Shown here: piece after piece, positions 8,724-18,228 of the stretch
Layout of the letters: each line of letters starts with the position of its first letter
Position numbering within the stretch: the first letter of the stretch is position 1
Assembly (NCBI GenBank): GCA_027451445.1
Contig: DAIDJG010000093.1
Span: 1 to 64,000, forward strand
From: Singulisphaera sp.
Lineage (GTDB): Bacteria; Planctomycetota; Planctomycetia; Isosphaerales; Isosphaeraceae
Direction of reading: 5' to 3'
DNA: 64,000 nucleotides
Position numbers and translations under genes: made by a program
The notes under the pieces: generated by a model
The model's input: only the letters and a program-made list of their open reading frames with translations
What the model was told of the DNA's origin: nothing
Database searches by the model: none

Positions 8724-9623
8724 ATGAGCGGCAAGTCCCTGGTCTTGTTGTTACTGGCGGTTGCAAGTGGCCTCGGGGCCATGTTTGGAACCAGCAAGCT
8801 GTTGTCGTCCAAGGCGAAGAACAAAGCGGCGGTCGAGTTGCAGGACGTCATCGTCGCCGCTCGCGACCTCAAGGTCGAAGAGACGCTCAAGCCTGACCTG
8901 GTTAAAATCGTGCAGATGACGAAGAGCGACGTTCCGGCGGGTGCGTTCTCCTCGTTCAAGGACGTCGAGGAGCGCTGGGTGATGATCAAAACCCTGGTCG
9001 ACGAGCCGATCCTCGACAAGAAGCTGGCTCCCAAAGGGACCCCGGCCGGTATCGTGCCTCGCATTCCCAAGGGGATGCGGGCCTTTACCCTGGCCGTGGA
9101 CGAATCGACGGGCGTGTCTGGGTTCGTTCTCCCCGATCACCGGGTTGACGTGGTGGTGAACAAGACCAAGACCGGGTCGGGTGAAATCGAGGGCGAGACG
9201 ATTCTTCAGGACATACTGGTGCTCGCCTCGGGAACCGTGTTCAATCGACCTGAGGATCGGAATGTTCAGTCCCGCGGTGTGACCCTCGCGGTGACACCGG
9301 AACAGGCGGAAATCATCGTGGCTGCTCGTGAAAAAGGGAAGCTGGCGCTGTCGTTGCGAGGATTGAACGATCGCGAGCAGATGGTGAAGGAGGAGAAACC
9401 GGCACCTGCCAAAGTCGAGTTGCCCCCGCCTCCGGTCGTGGCCGTCAAGGCAGTTGAACCGACTCCTCCTCCGCCTCCGCCGGCGGTTGTGCCCGCTCCC
9501 CCCATGTCGCACATCGTTCATATTTACCGGGGTGTTAACAAGATGGAGCGCGTTCGCATCGGTACCGGTGCCGACAGCGAAGACGAGGAAATGATCGGTT
9601 TCGGCCGCAACAGTTTGGAGTAG
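8724..9623 (+). CDS. cpaB: CpaB/RcpC Tad pilus assembly protein (SAF domain)
   Basis: 299 aa. A single N-terminal hydrophobic anchor (residues 4-22) precedes a SAF domain ('DVIVAARDLKVEETLKPDLVK', 'DEPILDKKLAPKG') and the RcpC-like region ('AFTLAVDESTGVSGFVLPDHRVDVV', 'LQDILVLASG', 'VTLAVTPEQAEIIVAAREKGKLALSLR'). A long proline-rich stretch (residues 228-262) precedes a short C-terminal tail ending 'GFGRNSLE'. In the known system CpaB sits in the periplasm, working with the CpaC secretin. The AGAGGAG site supports the chosen start. Confidence 0.92.
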   Translation: MSGKSLVLLLLAVASGLGAMFGTSKLLSSKAKNKAAVELQDVIVAARDLKVEETLKPDLVKIVQMTKSDVPAGAFSSFKDVEERWVMIKTLVDEPILDKKLAPKGTPAGIVPRIPKGMRAFTLAVDESTGVSGFVLPDHRVDVVVNKTKTGSGEIEGETILQDILVLASGTVFNRPEDRNVQSRGVTLAVTPEQAEIIVAAREKGKLALSLRGLNDREQMVKEEKPAPAKVELPPPPVVAVKAVEPTPPPPPPAVVPAPPMSHIVHIYRGVNKMERVRIGTGADSEDEEMIGFGRNSLE

Positions 9624-9807
9624 ACCCTGAAGCCAAACGCGAAGAACGCAGGGTGGCCAAGCGGGGCCTTCTCATACCATGGCGAAGGCCTCAGCAACAC
9701 TCGTGGACGACGAATGTGAATAGGCGGGAACGGACGGTCAAAACGCGAGCCTTTGAGGCCTCCGAGCAATCGGGGCCTCAGGGCCTGCCAACAGGATAAA
9801 GAAACCA

Positions 9808-9846
9808 AAGTCCAGCCTCCACGAAACCATCCGTCGAGCTGGACTT
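9808..9846. other. hairpin in the cpaB-cpaE gap
   Basis: A 9-bp perfect stem, AAGTCCAGC / GCTGGACTT, lies in the 282-bp gap between cpaB and cpaE with a 21-nt loop. No U-run follows directly, so processing or attenuation is more likely than plain termination. No gene is visible in this gap. Confidence 0.35.
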
Positions 9847-9905
9847 CCTGCCATGGAAAACACAAGAACATTGCTTAATGTACTGCCCTGTGGGAAAGAA
9901 AGACG

Positions 9906-11090
9906 ATGAAGGACGCTATTCGAGTCTTGCTGGTCGATCCAACTGACGACACGCGATCTTCGCTTCAGCGCATACTGAGCGGGATGAGCACGGTGTGGCT
10001 CGCTGAGTCGTGCAACGCGTACAACGGAATGGCCAAACGGGTGGCCGAGTTGTCACCCGACCTCGTCATCGTGTCAATCGACCACGACCCCGAACAAGCG
10101 GTCTTCCTCATCCAGGCGATCGTCCAGAGCCGGCCGGGTGTCGTCGTTCTCCCGGCGAGCAAGGCACCGGACAGCTCGGTCCTGCTGCGGGTCATTCGGG
10201 CGGGGGCTCGTGAGTTTCTGACTCTCCCCACCGACGTCGGTGAAGTGACCGAGACACTGAATCGGCTGTTCAACCGCCGGGACGACGTCGTCGCGAGCTC
10301 TTCCCGGGATCCCCAGGTGATCGCCGTCACGGGCGCTGCGGGAGGCGTCGGGTGCACGACGCTCGCCGTTAACCTGGCGACCTCGTTCGCCAAGACGGGC
10401 GGCACCGAGGTGGTACTGGCTGACCTCGACCTGCTGCTTGGCTGTGTCGATGCCTGCCTCGACATCGTGACCAACAACACGCTGCAAGGGATCGTTCAGA
10501 ACATCGATCGCCTCGACCTCACTCTTCTCAAACGCTCATTGACGCTTCACTCGTCAGGATTGTTCGTCCTCCCGCACCCGAACGCGATGGAAGACGCGGC
10601 CAAGATCGATCCGGACGTGCTCCGGCGGGTGCTGATGCTGCTCAAGGCATCGTTCCCGGCGGTCGTCCTCGACACGAGCAAGGGGCTACAAACCTCCGAT
10701 TTTCTCGCGTTTGAGTTGGCGGACGTGATCCTTATGGTCATTCAGCTTGACCTCACGTGCCTTCGAAACACGGCCCGGCTCCTCCATCTGTTCCACCAGT
10801 TCGAGGGACTGTCGGATAAGGTCCGCCTGGTCGTCAACCGGACGGGGTCGAACGACACCGAGATCAGTGCCAAGAAGGCTGAAGAGACGCTCAAGATGCC
10901 CATTGAATGGAGCATCCCGAACGTCTCCAAGGTCTTCCGGACCGCACGCGCCAAGGGTGTGACGATCGACGAGGTCGCGCCGGGGAGCCGTCCGCATCAA
11001 GCCTTCCTGTCCATCGCCAAATCGCTGCGTCCCAACGACGCCGTTGTGGAAGGAAAGCCCAAGAAGGGCATCTTCGCTGCCCTGTTTTGA
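9906..11090 (+). CDS. cpaE: CpaE/TadZ pilus assembly ATPase, MinD/ParA-like
   Basis: 394 aa. An N-terminal atypical receiver domain (residues 5-125, 'IRVLLVDPTDDTRSSLQRIL') is followed by a MinD/ParA-type P-loop domain. The deviant Walker A is 'TGAAGGVGCTTLAVNLA' at about residue 142; the serine/threonine-rich end is typical, but the signature lysine of 'KGGxGKT' is replaced, as often in TadZ. 'LADLDLLLGCVDACLDI' carries the switch region. TadZ marks the site of Tad machine assembly at the inner membrane and is needed for polar localisation in known systems. It is preceded by a purine-rich site and lies between cpaB and cpaF, the canonical order. Confidence 0.9.
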   Translation: MKDAIRVLLVDPTDDTRSSLQRILSGMSTVWLAESCNAYNGMAKRVAELSPDLVIVSIDHDPEQAVFLIQAIVQSRPGVVVLPASKAPDSSVLLRVIRAGAREFLTLPTDVGEVTETLNRLFNRRDDVVASSSRDPQVIAVTGAAGGVGCTTLAVNLATSFAKTGGTEVVLADLDLLLGCVDACLDIVTNNTLQGIVQNIDRLDLTLLKRSLTLHSSGLFVLPHPNAMEDAAKIDPDVLRRVLMLLKASFPAVVLDTSKGLQTSDFLAFELADVILMVIQLDLTCLRNTARLLHLFHQFEGLSDKVRLVVNRTGSNDTEISAKKAEETLKMPIEWSIPNVSKVFRTARAKGVTIDEVAPGSRPHQAFLSIAKSLRPNDAVVEGKPKKGIFAALF

Positions 11091-11251
11091 TTGTCTCCCC
11101 GCCCTTCCCCGCCCCTCAGAATCTTGTCCTAAGCTTTCTCTAGAGTTGAGAGTTGTGACGACGGTGCGGTCGCAACTCTCGTCGCCAATCGAACCCCGGT
11201 CTCGGGGGTCGTGAGAGGAACGCACCGTGATCGTTGCTGGAGGTTCTGTTA

Positions 11252-12706
11252 ATGCTTAAAGGATTTGGGCGCGCTCCCTTCGGCTCCCGGCCGACCGCCG
11301 CCACGGCTGCAAACGAAGCGCCTCCCGTTCCCGAGATCCCCTCGGCGGCGGCGATGGCCATGCCAAGCCCGCCCCCGCCTCCCGCCGCACCCAAGCCTCG
11401 CGAGACGCCCAAGGAGCCGGATCCGGCAGAGGAAGCGTACGAGACGCTCAAACGGCACATTCACATGCGCCTCGTTGACCGTCTTGATATGAACCGGGTC
11501 AGTGAGATGGACCCGAACACGCTCCGGAGCGAAATCCGAGGCGTCGTCGAGCATCTTTGCGATACCGAAAACCCGCTGCTCAACCGCAACGAGCGCCAGC
11601 GGCTCGTTAACGAAATCCTCGACGAGACGTTCGGCTTCGGGCCGCTCGAGCTGTTGCTCAAGGACGAGAAGATCGCCGATATCATGATCAACGGCCCGAA
11701 GAAAATCTTCGTCGAGCGCGAAGGCCGCATCCAGCGCTCGGAGGTCGTCTTCCGTGATAACGACCATCTCCTTCAGATTATCGACCGAATCGTGTCGCGC
11801 GTCGGCCGGCGCGTGGATGAAACCTCGCCGATGGTCGACGCCCGTCTGCCGAACGGTTCCCGTTTCAACGCGATCATCCCGCCGCTCGCACTCGACGGTG
11901 CGATCGTGACCATTCGTATGTTCGGCTCCCGGCCGATCGGTAAGGACGACCTCCTTCGCTTCAAGGCGTTCACACCGGAAATGCTCGCGCTCATGGAAGG
12001 AGCGATGAAGGCCCGCCTTAACGTCGTGATCTCGGGCGGTACCGGTTCTGGTAAAACCACGCTGCTCAACACGCTGTCCAGCTTTATTCAGCACGATCAC
12101 CGTGTGATCACGATTGAAGACGCGGCGGAATTACAGCTCCAGCAAGATCACGTGGTCCGTCTCGAAACGCGTCCCGCCAACATCGAAGGGCGAGGGGCCG
12201 TCAGTGCCACCGACCTGGTCAAGAACGCCCTGCGTATGCGGCCTGACCGGATCATCATCGGCGAGTGCCGTGGAGCGGAAACGCTCGACATGATCCAGGC
12301 CATGAACACAGGTCACGAAGGCTCGATGACCACCGTGCACGCCAATAGCCCTCGTGACGCCTTAAGCCGTCTCGAAACCATGATCAGTATGGCCGGTCTC
12401 GAACTCCCCATCCGCGCATTGCGAGCCCAGTTCGCGTCGGCCATCGACCTGATCATTCAGGCGAGCCGTCTCCAGGGCGGCCCCCGTAAGGTGACCAGCA
12501 TTTCCGAGGTGGTCGGCATGGAAGGCGACACGATCATCATGCAGGAGATCTTCGCCTTCCGTCAGCTCGGCGTCGACGCCAACGGCCGCGCCTACGGCGA
12601 GTTCATCGCCACCGGCATTCGGCCCACGTTCATGGACCGGCTCGAGTACGCAGGCTACCAGCTCACGCCGGACGTCTTCCGGCAACGCGTTTTGCTCAAG
12701 GACTGA
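11252..12706 (+). CDS. cpaF: CpaF/TadA secretion ATPase
   Basis: 484 aa from the ATG at 11252 (GGAGG 8 nt upstream); the track used a TTG 18 bp earlier. A proline-rich N-terminus (residues 20-65) is followed by the all-alpha CpaF domain and the hexameric type II/IV secretion ATPase core. Visible motifs: Walker A '[15 protein letters not shown]' (about 264), Asp box '[12 protein letters not shown]', Walker B '[18 protein letters not shown]', and His box '[14 protein letters not shown]'. It powers pilus polymerisation from the cytoplasmic face. It precedes tadB by 28 bp in one operon. Confidence 0.95.
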   Translation: MLKGFGRAPFGSRPTAATAANEAPPVPEIPSAAAMAMPSPPPPPAAPKPRETPKEPDPAEEAYETLKRHIHMRLVDRLDMNRVSEMDPNTLRSEIRGVVEHLCDTENPLLNRNERQRLVNEILDETFGFGPLELLLKDEKIADIMINGPKKIFVEREGRIQRSEVVFRDNDHLLQIIDRIVSRVGRRVDETSPMVDARLPNGSRFNAIIPPLALDGAIVTIRMFGSRPIGKDDLLRFKAFTPEMLALMEGAMKARLNVVISGGTGSGKTTLLNTLSSFIQHDHRVITIEDAAELQLQQDHVVRLETRPANIEGRGAVSATDLVKNALRMRPDRIIIGECRGAETLDMIQAMNTGHEGSMTTVHANSPRDALSRLETMISMAGLELPIRALRAQFASAIDLIIQASRLQGGPRKVTSISEVVGMEGDTIIMQEIFAFRQLGVDANGRAYGEFIATGIRPTFMDRLEYAGYQLTPDVFRQRVLLKD

Positions 12707-12734
12707 TCGTTAACCCCTTACCGCCAAGGCACCA

Positions 12735-13703
12735 ATGGACGACCCACAGATTATTGCCATCGTCGTTGGGATTGCGGTCATCACGCTCATTTCCGGGCTC
12801 AGCCTCGTGTTCGCGAGGTCAACGGAAACTCAGGCGGAACAACGGCTGCAAGACCTGACCGGCAAGCCCAAGAGCAAGATTGACGCGGCGAGCGGAATGC
12901 TCCTGCGTCCCCCCGCCATCGATCTGTCCAATTCGGATTTCTGGTCCCGCTGGCTCCCCAACCTCGAGAACCTTAGCCGTCTTTATGAGCAGGCGGACGT
13001 GAGTTTCCCGTTCAGGCGTTTCATGTTCATCGTGGCCGGGCTCACTCTCCTGGGCGCCGCGCTGGGAATCGTCTTCAAGATTCCGATCGTCCTGGTGCCT
13101 GTGGGAGCTGCATTCCTCGGCGTGCTTCCCTTCATGTGGCTGCTGCAACGCAAGCGGAAACGGATCAAAAAGTTCCTCGACTCCATGCCTCAGGCCGTCG
13201 AGTTGATCGGCAGGGCCCTTCGGGCGGGCCACGGACTCGCCTCGGGCATGCACCTCGTGGCGGAAGAAATGAAAGGTCCCATCGCCGACGAATTCGGCCG
13301 TGTGTTCGAAGAACAGAACCTCGGCGTCCCGATCGAAATGGCGCTCCGGGGAATGGCCGACCGTATCCCCACCATGGACGTGCGTTTCTTCGTGATCGCC
13401 GTGATCATCCAACGCGCGACGGGCGGCGATCTTGCCGAGGTTCTCGACAAGATCGGCAAACTGATCCGGCAACGGTTCGAGCTTCAAGGTCACGTGCGGG
13501 CCCTCACGGCCGAAGGCCGCCTCTCGGGCGTCGTCCTTCTCGCACTGCCGCCCGGCCTGCTGATGTTCCTGACGTTCTCGAACTATAATTATATCAGCGT
13601 GCTCTTCAATACACCGGTCGGCACCAAGATGCTGATGATCACCGCAGGGTTGCAACTTTTGGGGGCGCTGTCGATCAAAAAGATCGTGGCGATCAAGGTA
13701 TGA
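12735..13703 (+). CDS. tadB: TadB inner-membrane platform protein (type II secretion F domain)
   Basis: 322 aa. A helix at the N-terminus (residues 5-26), a pair at about 95-135, then the conserved T2SF cytoplasmic domain with 'FLDSMPQAVELIGRALRAGHGLASGM' and 'VRFFVIAVIIQRATGGDLAEVLDKI', and two C-terminal helices. With TadC it forms the membrane platform that TadA turns. Its stop codon overlaps the tadC start (ATGA, 4 bp), so the two subunits are translationally coupled. Confidence 0.93.
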   Translation: MDDPQIIAIVVGIAVITLISGLSLVFARSTETQAEQRLQDLTGKPKSKIDAASGMLLRPPAIDLSNSDFWSRWLPNLENLSRLYEQADVSFPFRRFMFIVAGLTLLGAALGIVFKIPIVLVPVGAAFLGVLPFMWLLQRKRKRIKKFLDSMPQAVELIGRALRAGHGLASGMHLVAEEMKGPIADEFGRVFEEQNLGVPIEMALRGMADRIPTMDVRFFVIAVIIQRATGGDLAEVLDKIGKLIRQRFELQGHVRALTAEGRLSGVVLLALPPGLLMFLTFSNYNYISVLFNTPVGTKMLMITAGLQLLGALSIKKIVAIKV

Positions 13704-14653
13704 TCGAACTATTCCAGGTGCAAAATCTGATTGCACTGTCCGTGTTCCTGGCGATCACGCTCGGTGCCTGGGGTGTGCTCTCGGCGATCGCCGATCGGCC
13801 TTCGACTGCGGAGGAACGGCTGAAGCGGGTGTTGAACCCGAACGCGCGCCGACCTACCGCGGCGTCGATGGAGCGGCAACAGGATCGGATTCAGCAGAAG
13901 GTTAAGGAAGCGGCATCGAAGCTCGGCAAGTCATTCCGGCCCGTCGATGAAGTTGAGCTGGGCAAGATACGAATGACGTTGCTCAACGCTGGGTTTCGGA
14001 GCGAACAGGCCGTGGCCATTTATTACGGCATGAAAGCGTTCTTCCTGCTGGTCGGGCTGGCCATCGCCGTTCCCCTCGTGATTTCGAAGTTCGGGATGAC
14101 GCAAACGGGCATCACGTACATTGTGATCGCCGCGGCGGTTGGGTACTACGCGCCGGATTTTATGGTCAATCGCATCAAGGGCAAGCGCATCGAGTCAATT
14201 TTCCTCGGACTCCCTGACGCCCTCGACCTGATGGTGGTCTGCGTCGAGGCGGGTCTCGGGCTGGACACGGCGATGCGTCGAGTCACCAGCGAGCTGGCGC
14301 AGTCGTGCCCGGTGCTCTGCGAGGAGTTTGCGATTGCAAACTTCCAGGTTCAGATGGGACGAGCACGGAAGGACGTGCTACGTGACCTCGGCATTCGGAC
14401 GGGCGTGGAAGACATGCGGGCACTCGCGGCGGTCATCATTCAGGCCGAGAAGTTTGGCTCGAGCATCGGTGCCGCGCTCCGCGTTCAGTCCGATTCGATG
14501 CGGTTGAAGCGGAGGCAGCTCGCCGAGGAACGAGCCGCCAAGACGGCCGTGAAGATCATGATCCCGCTGATCTTGTTCATCTTCCCCGGCGTCTTCGTCG
14601 TGCTGGTGGGACCTGCCGGCATCCAGATTGCCAAGACGATGATTAACAACTGA
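13700..14653 (+). CDS. tadC: TadC inner-membrane platform protein (type II secretion F domain)
   Basis: 317 aa. Same architecture as TadB: an N-terminal helix, a central helix pair (about residues 110-152), the T2SF domain with 'FLGLPDALDLMVVCVEAGLGLDTAMRRV' and 'RALAAVIIQAEKFGSSIGAALRVQSDSMR', and a C-terminal helix 'IMIPLILFIFPGVFVVLVG'. It overlaps tadB by 4 bp and pairs with it as platform heterodimer. Confidence 0.93.
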   Translation: MIELFQVQNLIALSVFLAITLGAWGVLSAIADRPSTAEERLKRVLNPNARRPTAASMERQQDRIQQKVKEAASKLGKSFRPVDEVELGKIRMTLLNAGFRSEQAVAIYYGMKAFFLLVGLAIAVPLVISKFGMTQTGITYIVIAAAVGYYAPDFMVNRIKGKRIESIFLGLPDALDLMVVCVEAGLGLDTAMRRVTSELAQSCPVLCEEFAIANFQVQMGRARKDVLRDLGIRTGVEDMRALAAVIIQAEKFGSSIGAALRVQSDSMRLKRRQLAEERAAKTAVKIMIPLILFIFPGVFVVLVGPAGIQIAKTMINN

Positions 14654-14668
14654 GAGGCGGGTCTGGCC

Positions 14669-15007
14669 ATGCGGAAGATTGCACCGGAGCCCCTTGAGGG
14701 ATCATCGCATCGTAGGCGTTGGAAGTATTCCTACATGCTTACGATCACGCTGGGAGTCCTCGTGACTCCGCTCGTCTACGAAGTGAGTCTGCTCTCCGCT
14801 GCGCAATGGCAAGCGATGTCTGGATCGGTGCCTCAGGTCAAAACTCCGGTGCTCGACTCGATCGCCAAGGGTTGGGCCTGGGCCCTGGATGACATTCGGG
14901 AGTTCCAGAGAACGAGGATTCGCACGTTCGTGTGGAAGCAGGTGTACATGTTCCCGTTCATCATCGTTTGGACGGGGATCGCGGTCGCCCTCCTTCGGAA
15001 GTGTTGA
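14669..15007 (+). CDS. small two-helix membrane protein at end of Tad operon
   Basis: 112 aa with two hydrophobic segments (about residues 17-38 and 90-108) and a soluble middle part 'WQAMSGSVPQVKTPVLDSIAKGWAWALDDIREFQRT'. I do not recognise the family. It begins 16 bp after tadC with a GAGAGGCGG site and ends 27 bp before the operon terminator, so it is co-transcribed with the pilus genes. It may be a planctomycete-specific accessory; that is inferred from position only. Confidence 0.6.
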   Translation: MRKIAPEPLEGSSHRRRWKYSYMLTITLGVLVTPLVYEVSLLSAAQWQAMSGSVPQVKTPVLDSIAKGWAWALDDIREFQRTRIRTFVWKQVYMFPFIIVWTGIAVALLRKC

Positions 15008-15033
15008 ACTGATGCGAGGGTACGCTGCGGGAA

Positions 15034-15064
15034 GGGGCCGGCTCGATTCGAGCCGGCCCCTTTT
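15034..15064 (+). terminator. strong intrinsic terminator of the Tad operon
   Basis: A perfect 12-bp stem GGGGCCGGCTCG / CGAGCCGGCCCC with a 3-nt loop (ATT) is followed by TTTTC. It lies 27 bp after the last gene of the pilus operon. Confidence 0.93.
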
Positions 15065-15197
15065 CGTTGACGCGCAGAGTCCCCCGGATGGAGCGGAGCC
15101 AGGCGTGTGGCGTGCCCGCCGCTTTCAATGCGACTCATGACACGGTGTCGCAGTACGCGACGCCCTCGCGGCCCGTCGATCCGCTCGTCGGCACGCG

Positions 15198-15494
15198 TTA
15201 GGCGGCTTCTGCGGTCTCGTCCCCGGTGTACTGAAGGACGTGCAGCCCGAACCGGTGGAACTCTTCCTGCGTGACCTCGAATGGCGCGCCGTTGAGATCC
15301 CAGATCTCCTCGATCAGCTCGTCCACTTCCTCGTCCGGTTCCTCCCAGGTCACGATGAAGTTGGACTCATCGCTCACCAGGACGTCGAGTCCCCGGTCTT
15401 TGAGGTGCGTTTCGATCTCGGCGCGGTGCTCGGCATTGATCGTGAAGGTCCAACGGATCAGGTCGAGCGAGGGCGTGGTCTCTTCTTGACTCAT
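15198..15494 (-). CDS. conserved-looking small acidic protein, unknown
   Basis: 98 aa from the ATG at 15494, preceded by AGGAGGA. It is strongly acidic, with a central 'TWEEPDEEVDELIEEIWDLNG' and a C-terminal 'QYTGDETAEAA'. The alternation of beta ('WTFTINAEHRAEIETHLKDRG', 'VLVSDESNFIVTW') and alpha segments suggests a small alpha/beta fold, but I recognise no family. No operon partner. Confidence 0.65.
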   Translation of the reverse strand: MSQEETTPSLDLIRWTFTINAEHRAEIETHLKDRGLDVLVSDESNFIVTWEEPDEEVDELIEEIWDLNGAPFEVTQEEFHRFGLHVLQYTGDETAEAA

Positions 15495-15782
15495 CGGTCT
15501 TACTCCTCCTTGCGGATCAACGAGTGTCGTAGCGCAACTCGCGGCTGGCATCGACAGGAGATCGGGAGGGACCGGTCTGGACTTCAGGCGAACCGAGCGA
15601 TCCGATCAAACGATCTTCCCGATTCAATCGGCTGTAGCAACTGATCCTCCTGTTTCGCGCGCGAGATATCCCGTCGCGACCTAACATGAGATTCGCGACG
15701 CGCGCCAGGCCTCACCGCTCGTCGGAGTCGGCGGTCTGGACAAAGTCACCCCCGCGGTCCGCGATCATCCGCCTTCCCGCGA

Positions 15783-16184
15783 TCAAGGGGTGCGGATGGC
15801 GTCGATGACCGATTTGACGTCGTCGCTTTCCACGGTCTGTCCGGCGAGAGTCTTCATCGCCAGCCCCATGGCCATACCGTCCTTGGGCGCGGCCTTGATT
15901 TGATCGGCGACGGGCGCCAGTGCTTCCGCGATTTGTTCGCGCGTTATCGATTCCGGCACCCATTGCTGGATGATCGCGAGCTCCTCGGGGGTAAACGACG
16001 TTCGGCCGGACTTCGCCTCCTTGAGAACGCCTCGCATCTTCTTGATTGCCTCCGAATCCGGCATCTCTCCCCCATTCGGCAGCGTAAGCTGAGCGATCCA
16101 GTAGCGGAGGCACTGTGTCTGGACCGTGTCTCTCGCCTTCATACTCTCCGTCAACTTCGCCCGCATGCGCTGAACGATGGTCAT
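15783..16184 (-). CDS. GatB/YqeY domain protein
   Basis: 133 aa from the ATG at 16184; the track ORF has 25 extra residues without a ribosome site. Signature stretches are 'MRAKLTESMKARDTVQTQCLRY', 'PDSEAIKKMRGVLKEAKSGRTSF', 'ELAIIQQWVPESITREQIAEAL', and 'GMAMGLAMKTLAGQTVESDDVKSVI'. The family corresponds to the tRNA-binding C-terminal domain of GatB; stand-alone YqeY proteins have no firmly proven role. The usual length is near 148 aa, so this copy is slightly short in the middle. Confidence 0.85.
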   Translation of the reverse strand: MTIVQRMRAKLTESMKARDTVQTQCLRYWIAQLTLPNGGEMPDSEAIKKMRGVLKEAKSGRTSFTPEELAIIQQWVPESITREQIAEALAPVADQIKAAPKDGMAMGLAMKTLAGQTVESDDVKSVIDAIRTP

Positions 16185-16808
16185 ACCGGATTCCTTTACG
16201 ACGAACACTCCAGGCGCAAAATCCAAGCCCGTTTGCGCGAGGCCTTCGTGCAATGTCACGACGACTCAGTAGATAACAGTTACGTTGATTGCGCGTCAAC
16301 TCAATGTGGAAGCGCGCTGATAAACGACACAGCGCCTCTCTTCGGGGTTCGATGCCGCGCGTATCCTCAAGCGGCAGAATCTTTATAATGATATTGAAAT
16401 ATGGTTGCTATTTATTCAAGCTTGTCCTCGGGGTGATCGAACTCCAGGGACTCGAACGCGGTCGATGTATCACGCTCGAGTTCGGGACGACGGATCGAAC
16501 TCGATCGGAAACCTGCTCCTGTGAGCGAGCAAGTCGCAGCATCAGGAAAAAAAATGATTCTGCCAGAAAAAGAGTTGTCCCGCGTCGACTTCATGATAAA
16601 TTAACGGCTCACAGGACCATACCTCTTTGTCATTGTTGGGCTCCCTCGTCAAAATGAGTTGCCTCTTGCTTGCGATCGATCGCTTAAAGACGAGGTTTTC
16701 CCCGGGTGCGCCCGGTTCAGAGATGACGCTCTAATCACTACTGCCCGCTCTACGGACCCCGTGGTTCGATCGCGTTTCCCCCATTGCCCAAACTTGGAGA
16801 CTGTTCTG
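16185..16808. other. 624-bp intergenic region with AT-rich core
   Basis: No protein-like ORF. The stretch 16380-16430 is markedly AT-rich against the high-GC background. An inverted repeat TCCTGTGAGC (16517-16526) / GCTCACAGGA (16607-16616) encloses an A-rich segment. The region probably holds the promoter of the ArsR-type regulator. I cannot assign more. Confidence 0.4.
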
Positions 16809-17156
16809 ATGGCGACGGCAACAAACACCGGGACGAAAGCAACGACCAGCAAGTCGAGCAAAGCCGCGAAGGATTCCGCGCTGCGCTTCAAGCAAGCTCA
16901 GCGGGCGTCAATGCTGCTGAAGCATCTGAGCGATCCGACTCGGCTTCAGGTGGTCTTGATGCTTTCCGACGGTGAGAAACATGTGGGCGCCTTGTGTGAA
17001 GATTTGAGCCAGAGCCAGCCTGCGGTGAGCCACCATCTGGCGCTGCTCCGGCACGGTGGGATCATCGCTCCCCGGCGCCAGGGAAAGAACAATTTCTATG
17101 CGCTCACTGAAGTCGGCGAAGAACTCTCCAAGGTCGTCAAGGGTGTGATGGGCTGA
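16809..17156 (+). CDS. ArsR-family winged-helix transcriptional regulator
   Basis: 115 aa from the ATG at 16809. A low-complexity lysine/threonine-rich N-terminus (residues 1-22) precedes a complete ArsR fold: 'RASMLLKHLSDPTRLQVVLML', the recognition helix 'LCEDLSQSQPAVSHHLALLRHGGII', and the wing 'RRQGKNNFYAL'. I see none of the usual cysteine ligand motifs of metal sensors (no ELCVCDL), so the signal is unknown. It stands alone with no transporter or arsenic gene nearby. Confidence 0.88.
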   Translation: MATATNTGTKATTSKSSKAAKDSALRFKQAQRASMLLKHLSDPTRLQVVLMLSDGEKHVGALCEDLSQSQPAVSHHLALLRHGGIIAPRRQGKNNFYALTEVGEELSKVVKGVMG

Positions 17157-17421
17157 GGCATTCGGAGAGTCATGCCGAGCTTTACGAAGTCGACGCGCCA
17201 CCACGGGAGAACGGGTCCGGTCCCTCGCTGGTGGCTCTTCTGTTTCCACCGAATGGGATTCTCTCAGGAATCTCGACGTCGGCAAGGCTCTGCGGACATC
17301 ATGGTGGCCTGAAGGCGCGTTCGATGGCCGACCCCGCTTCGGCGGAGCAGATTTGTCGGTTCAAACGCGCAGGGAGGCATCGGTTGCGTCACGGATGGAC
17401 CTTTTTTCACAGAGGGGTTGC

Positions 17422-18228
17422 ATGGGACATCCGAAACCGCGTTCCGCGAGCATTCTCAGCCCGGCAATGTGTGGCTGGCTTTTCCGCCGCTCGCTGATCT
17501 CTCTCGGTATACTGGTCGGACTGGTGCTCACGAACGTTCGCGGGGCTGAGCCTGATCCGTACCAACCGACGAATCGGTATGAGACCCGTCAGGTTGAGGG
17601 CTGGACCGTCTTGGTTCACAAGAGGTTGCTCGACGATCACCCGCGACTCGCCGGGGACACGCTCACTCTGTTGCGTCAGCAGTTGTTCCAGGTCGTTCGC
17701 CAGGTTCCTGACCAGGCCACGGCAAAACTGCGCGCGATCCGGATCTGGGTGGAAGAAAACGAGGAACACCATCCGTGTATGGTTTATCATCCCGACGCAG
17801 AATGGCTGCGGGCGCACGGGATGAATCCCGAGAAGGCGAAGTGCGTTGAGATTTCCAACGCCCGCCGTTTCCTGAATTGGACCAAAGAGCAACCCTGGAT
17901 GGTGCTCCATGAATTGGCCCATGGATATCATCATCAGTTTCTCAAGGGCGGGTTCGAGAACGACGAGGTTCGCGCCTTGTTTCAGCGGGCGGTTGACGGG
18001 AAATCGTACGAATCGGTTTTGAGGATCGACGGCAGTTCCCACTCGGCGTATGCCTTGACGAATCCGATGGAGTATTTCGCCGAGGGGAGCGAAGCGCTGT
18101 TCGGGACGAATGATTTCTATCCCTTCGTTCGCGCTGAATTGAAGCGCCACGATCCTGAGCTGCACGGAGTGCTTCGGCGACTCTGGGGGCTCGATGCCGG
18201 TCGACGCCTGTCACCGTCGCGTGAGTAG
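17422..18228 (+). CDS. exported zinc metallopeptidase (HExxH, gluzincin-like)
   Basis: 268 aa from the ATG at 17422, which has AGAGGGG upstream; the track start at 17353 has none. A signal peptide or anchor runs through 'SLISLGILVGLVLTNVRGAEP'. The zinc motif is 'VLHELAHGYHHQF' at about residue 163, and a probable third ligand glutamate is in 'NPMEYFAEGSEALFG' some 60 residues later, an arrangement like that of the anthrax lethal-factor/gluzincin families. It presumably hydrolyses peptides in the periplasm; substrate unknown. Confidence 0.8.
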   Translation: MGHPKPRSASILSPAMCGWLFRRSLISLGILVGLVLTNVRGAEPDPYQPTNRYETRQVEGWTVLVHKRLLDDHPRLAGDTLTLLRQQLFQVVRQVPDQATAKLRAIRIWVEENEEHHPCMVYHPDAEWLRAHGMNPEKAKCVEISNARRFLNWTKEQPWMVLHELAHGYHHQFLKGGFENDEVRALFQRAVDGKSYESVLRIDGSSHSAYALTNPMEYFAEGSEALFGTNDFYPFVRAELKRHDPELHGVLRRLWGLDAGRRLSPSRE

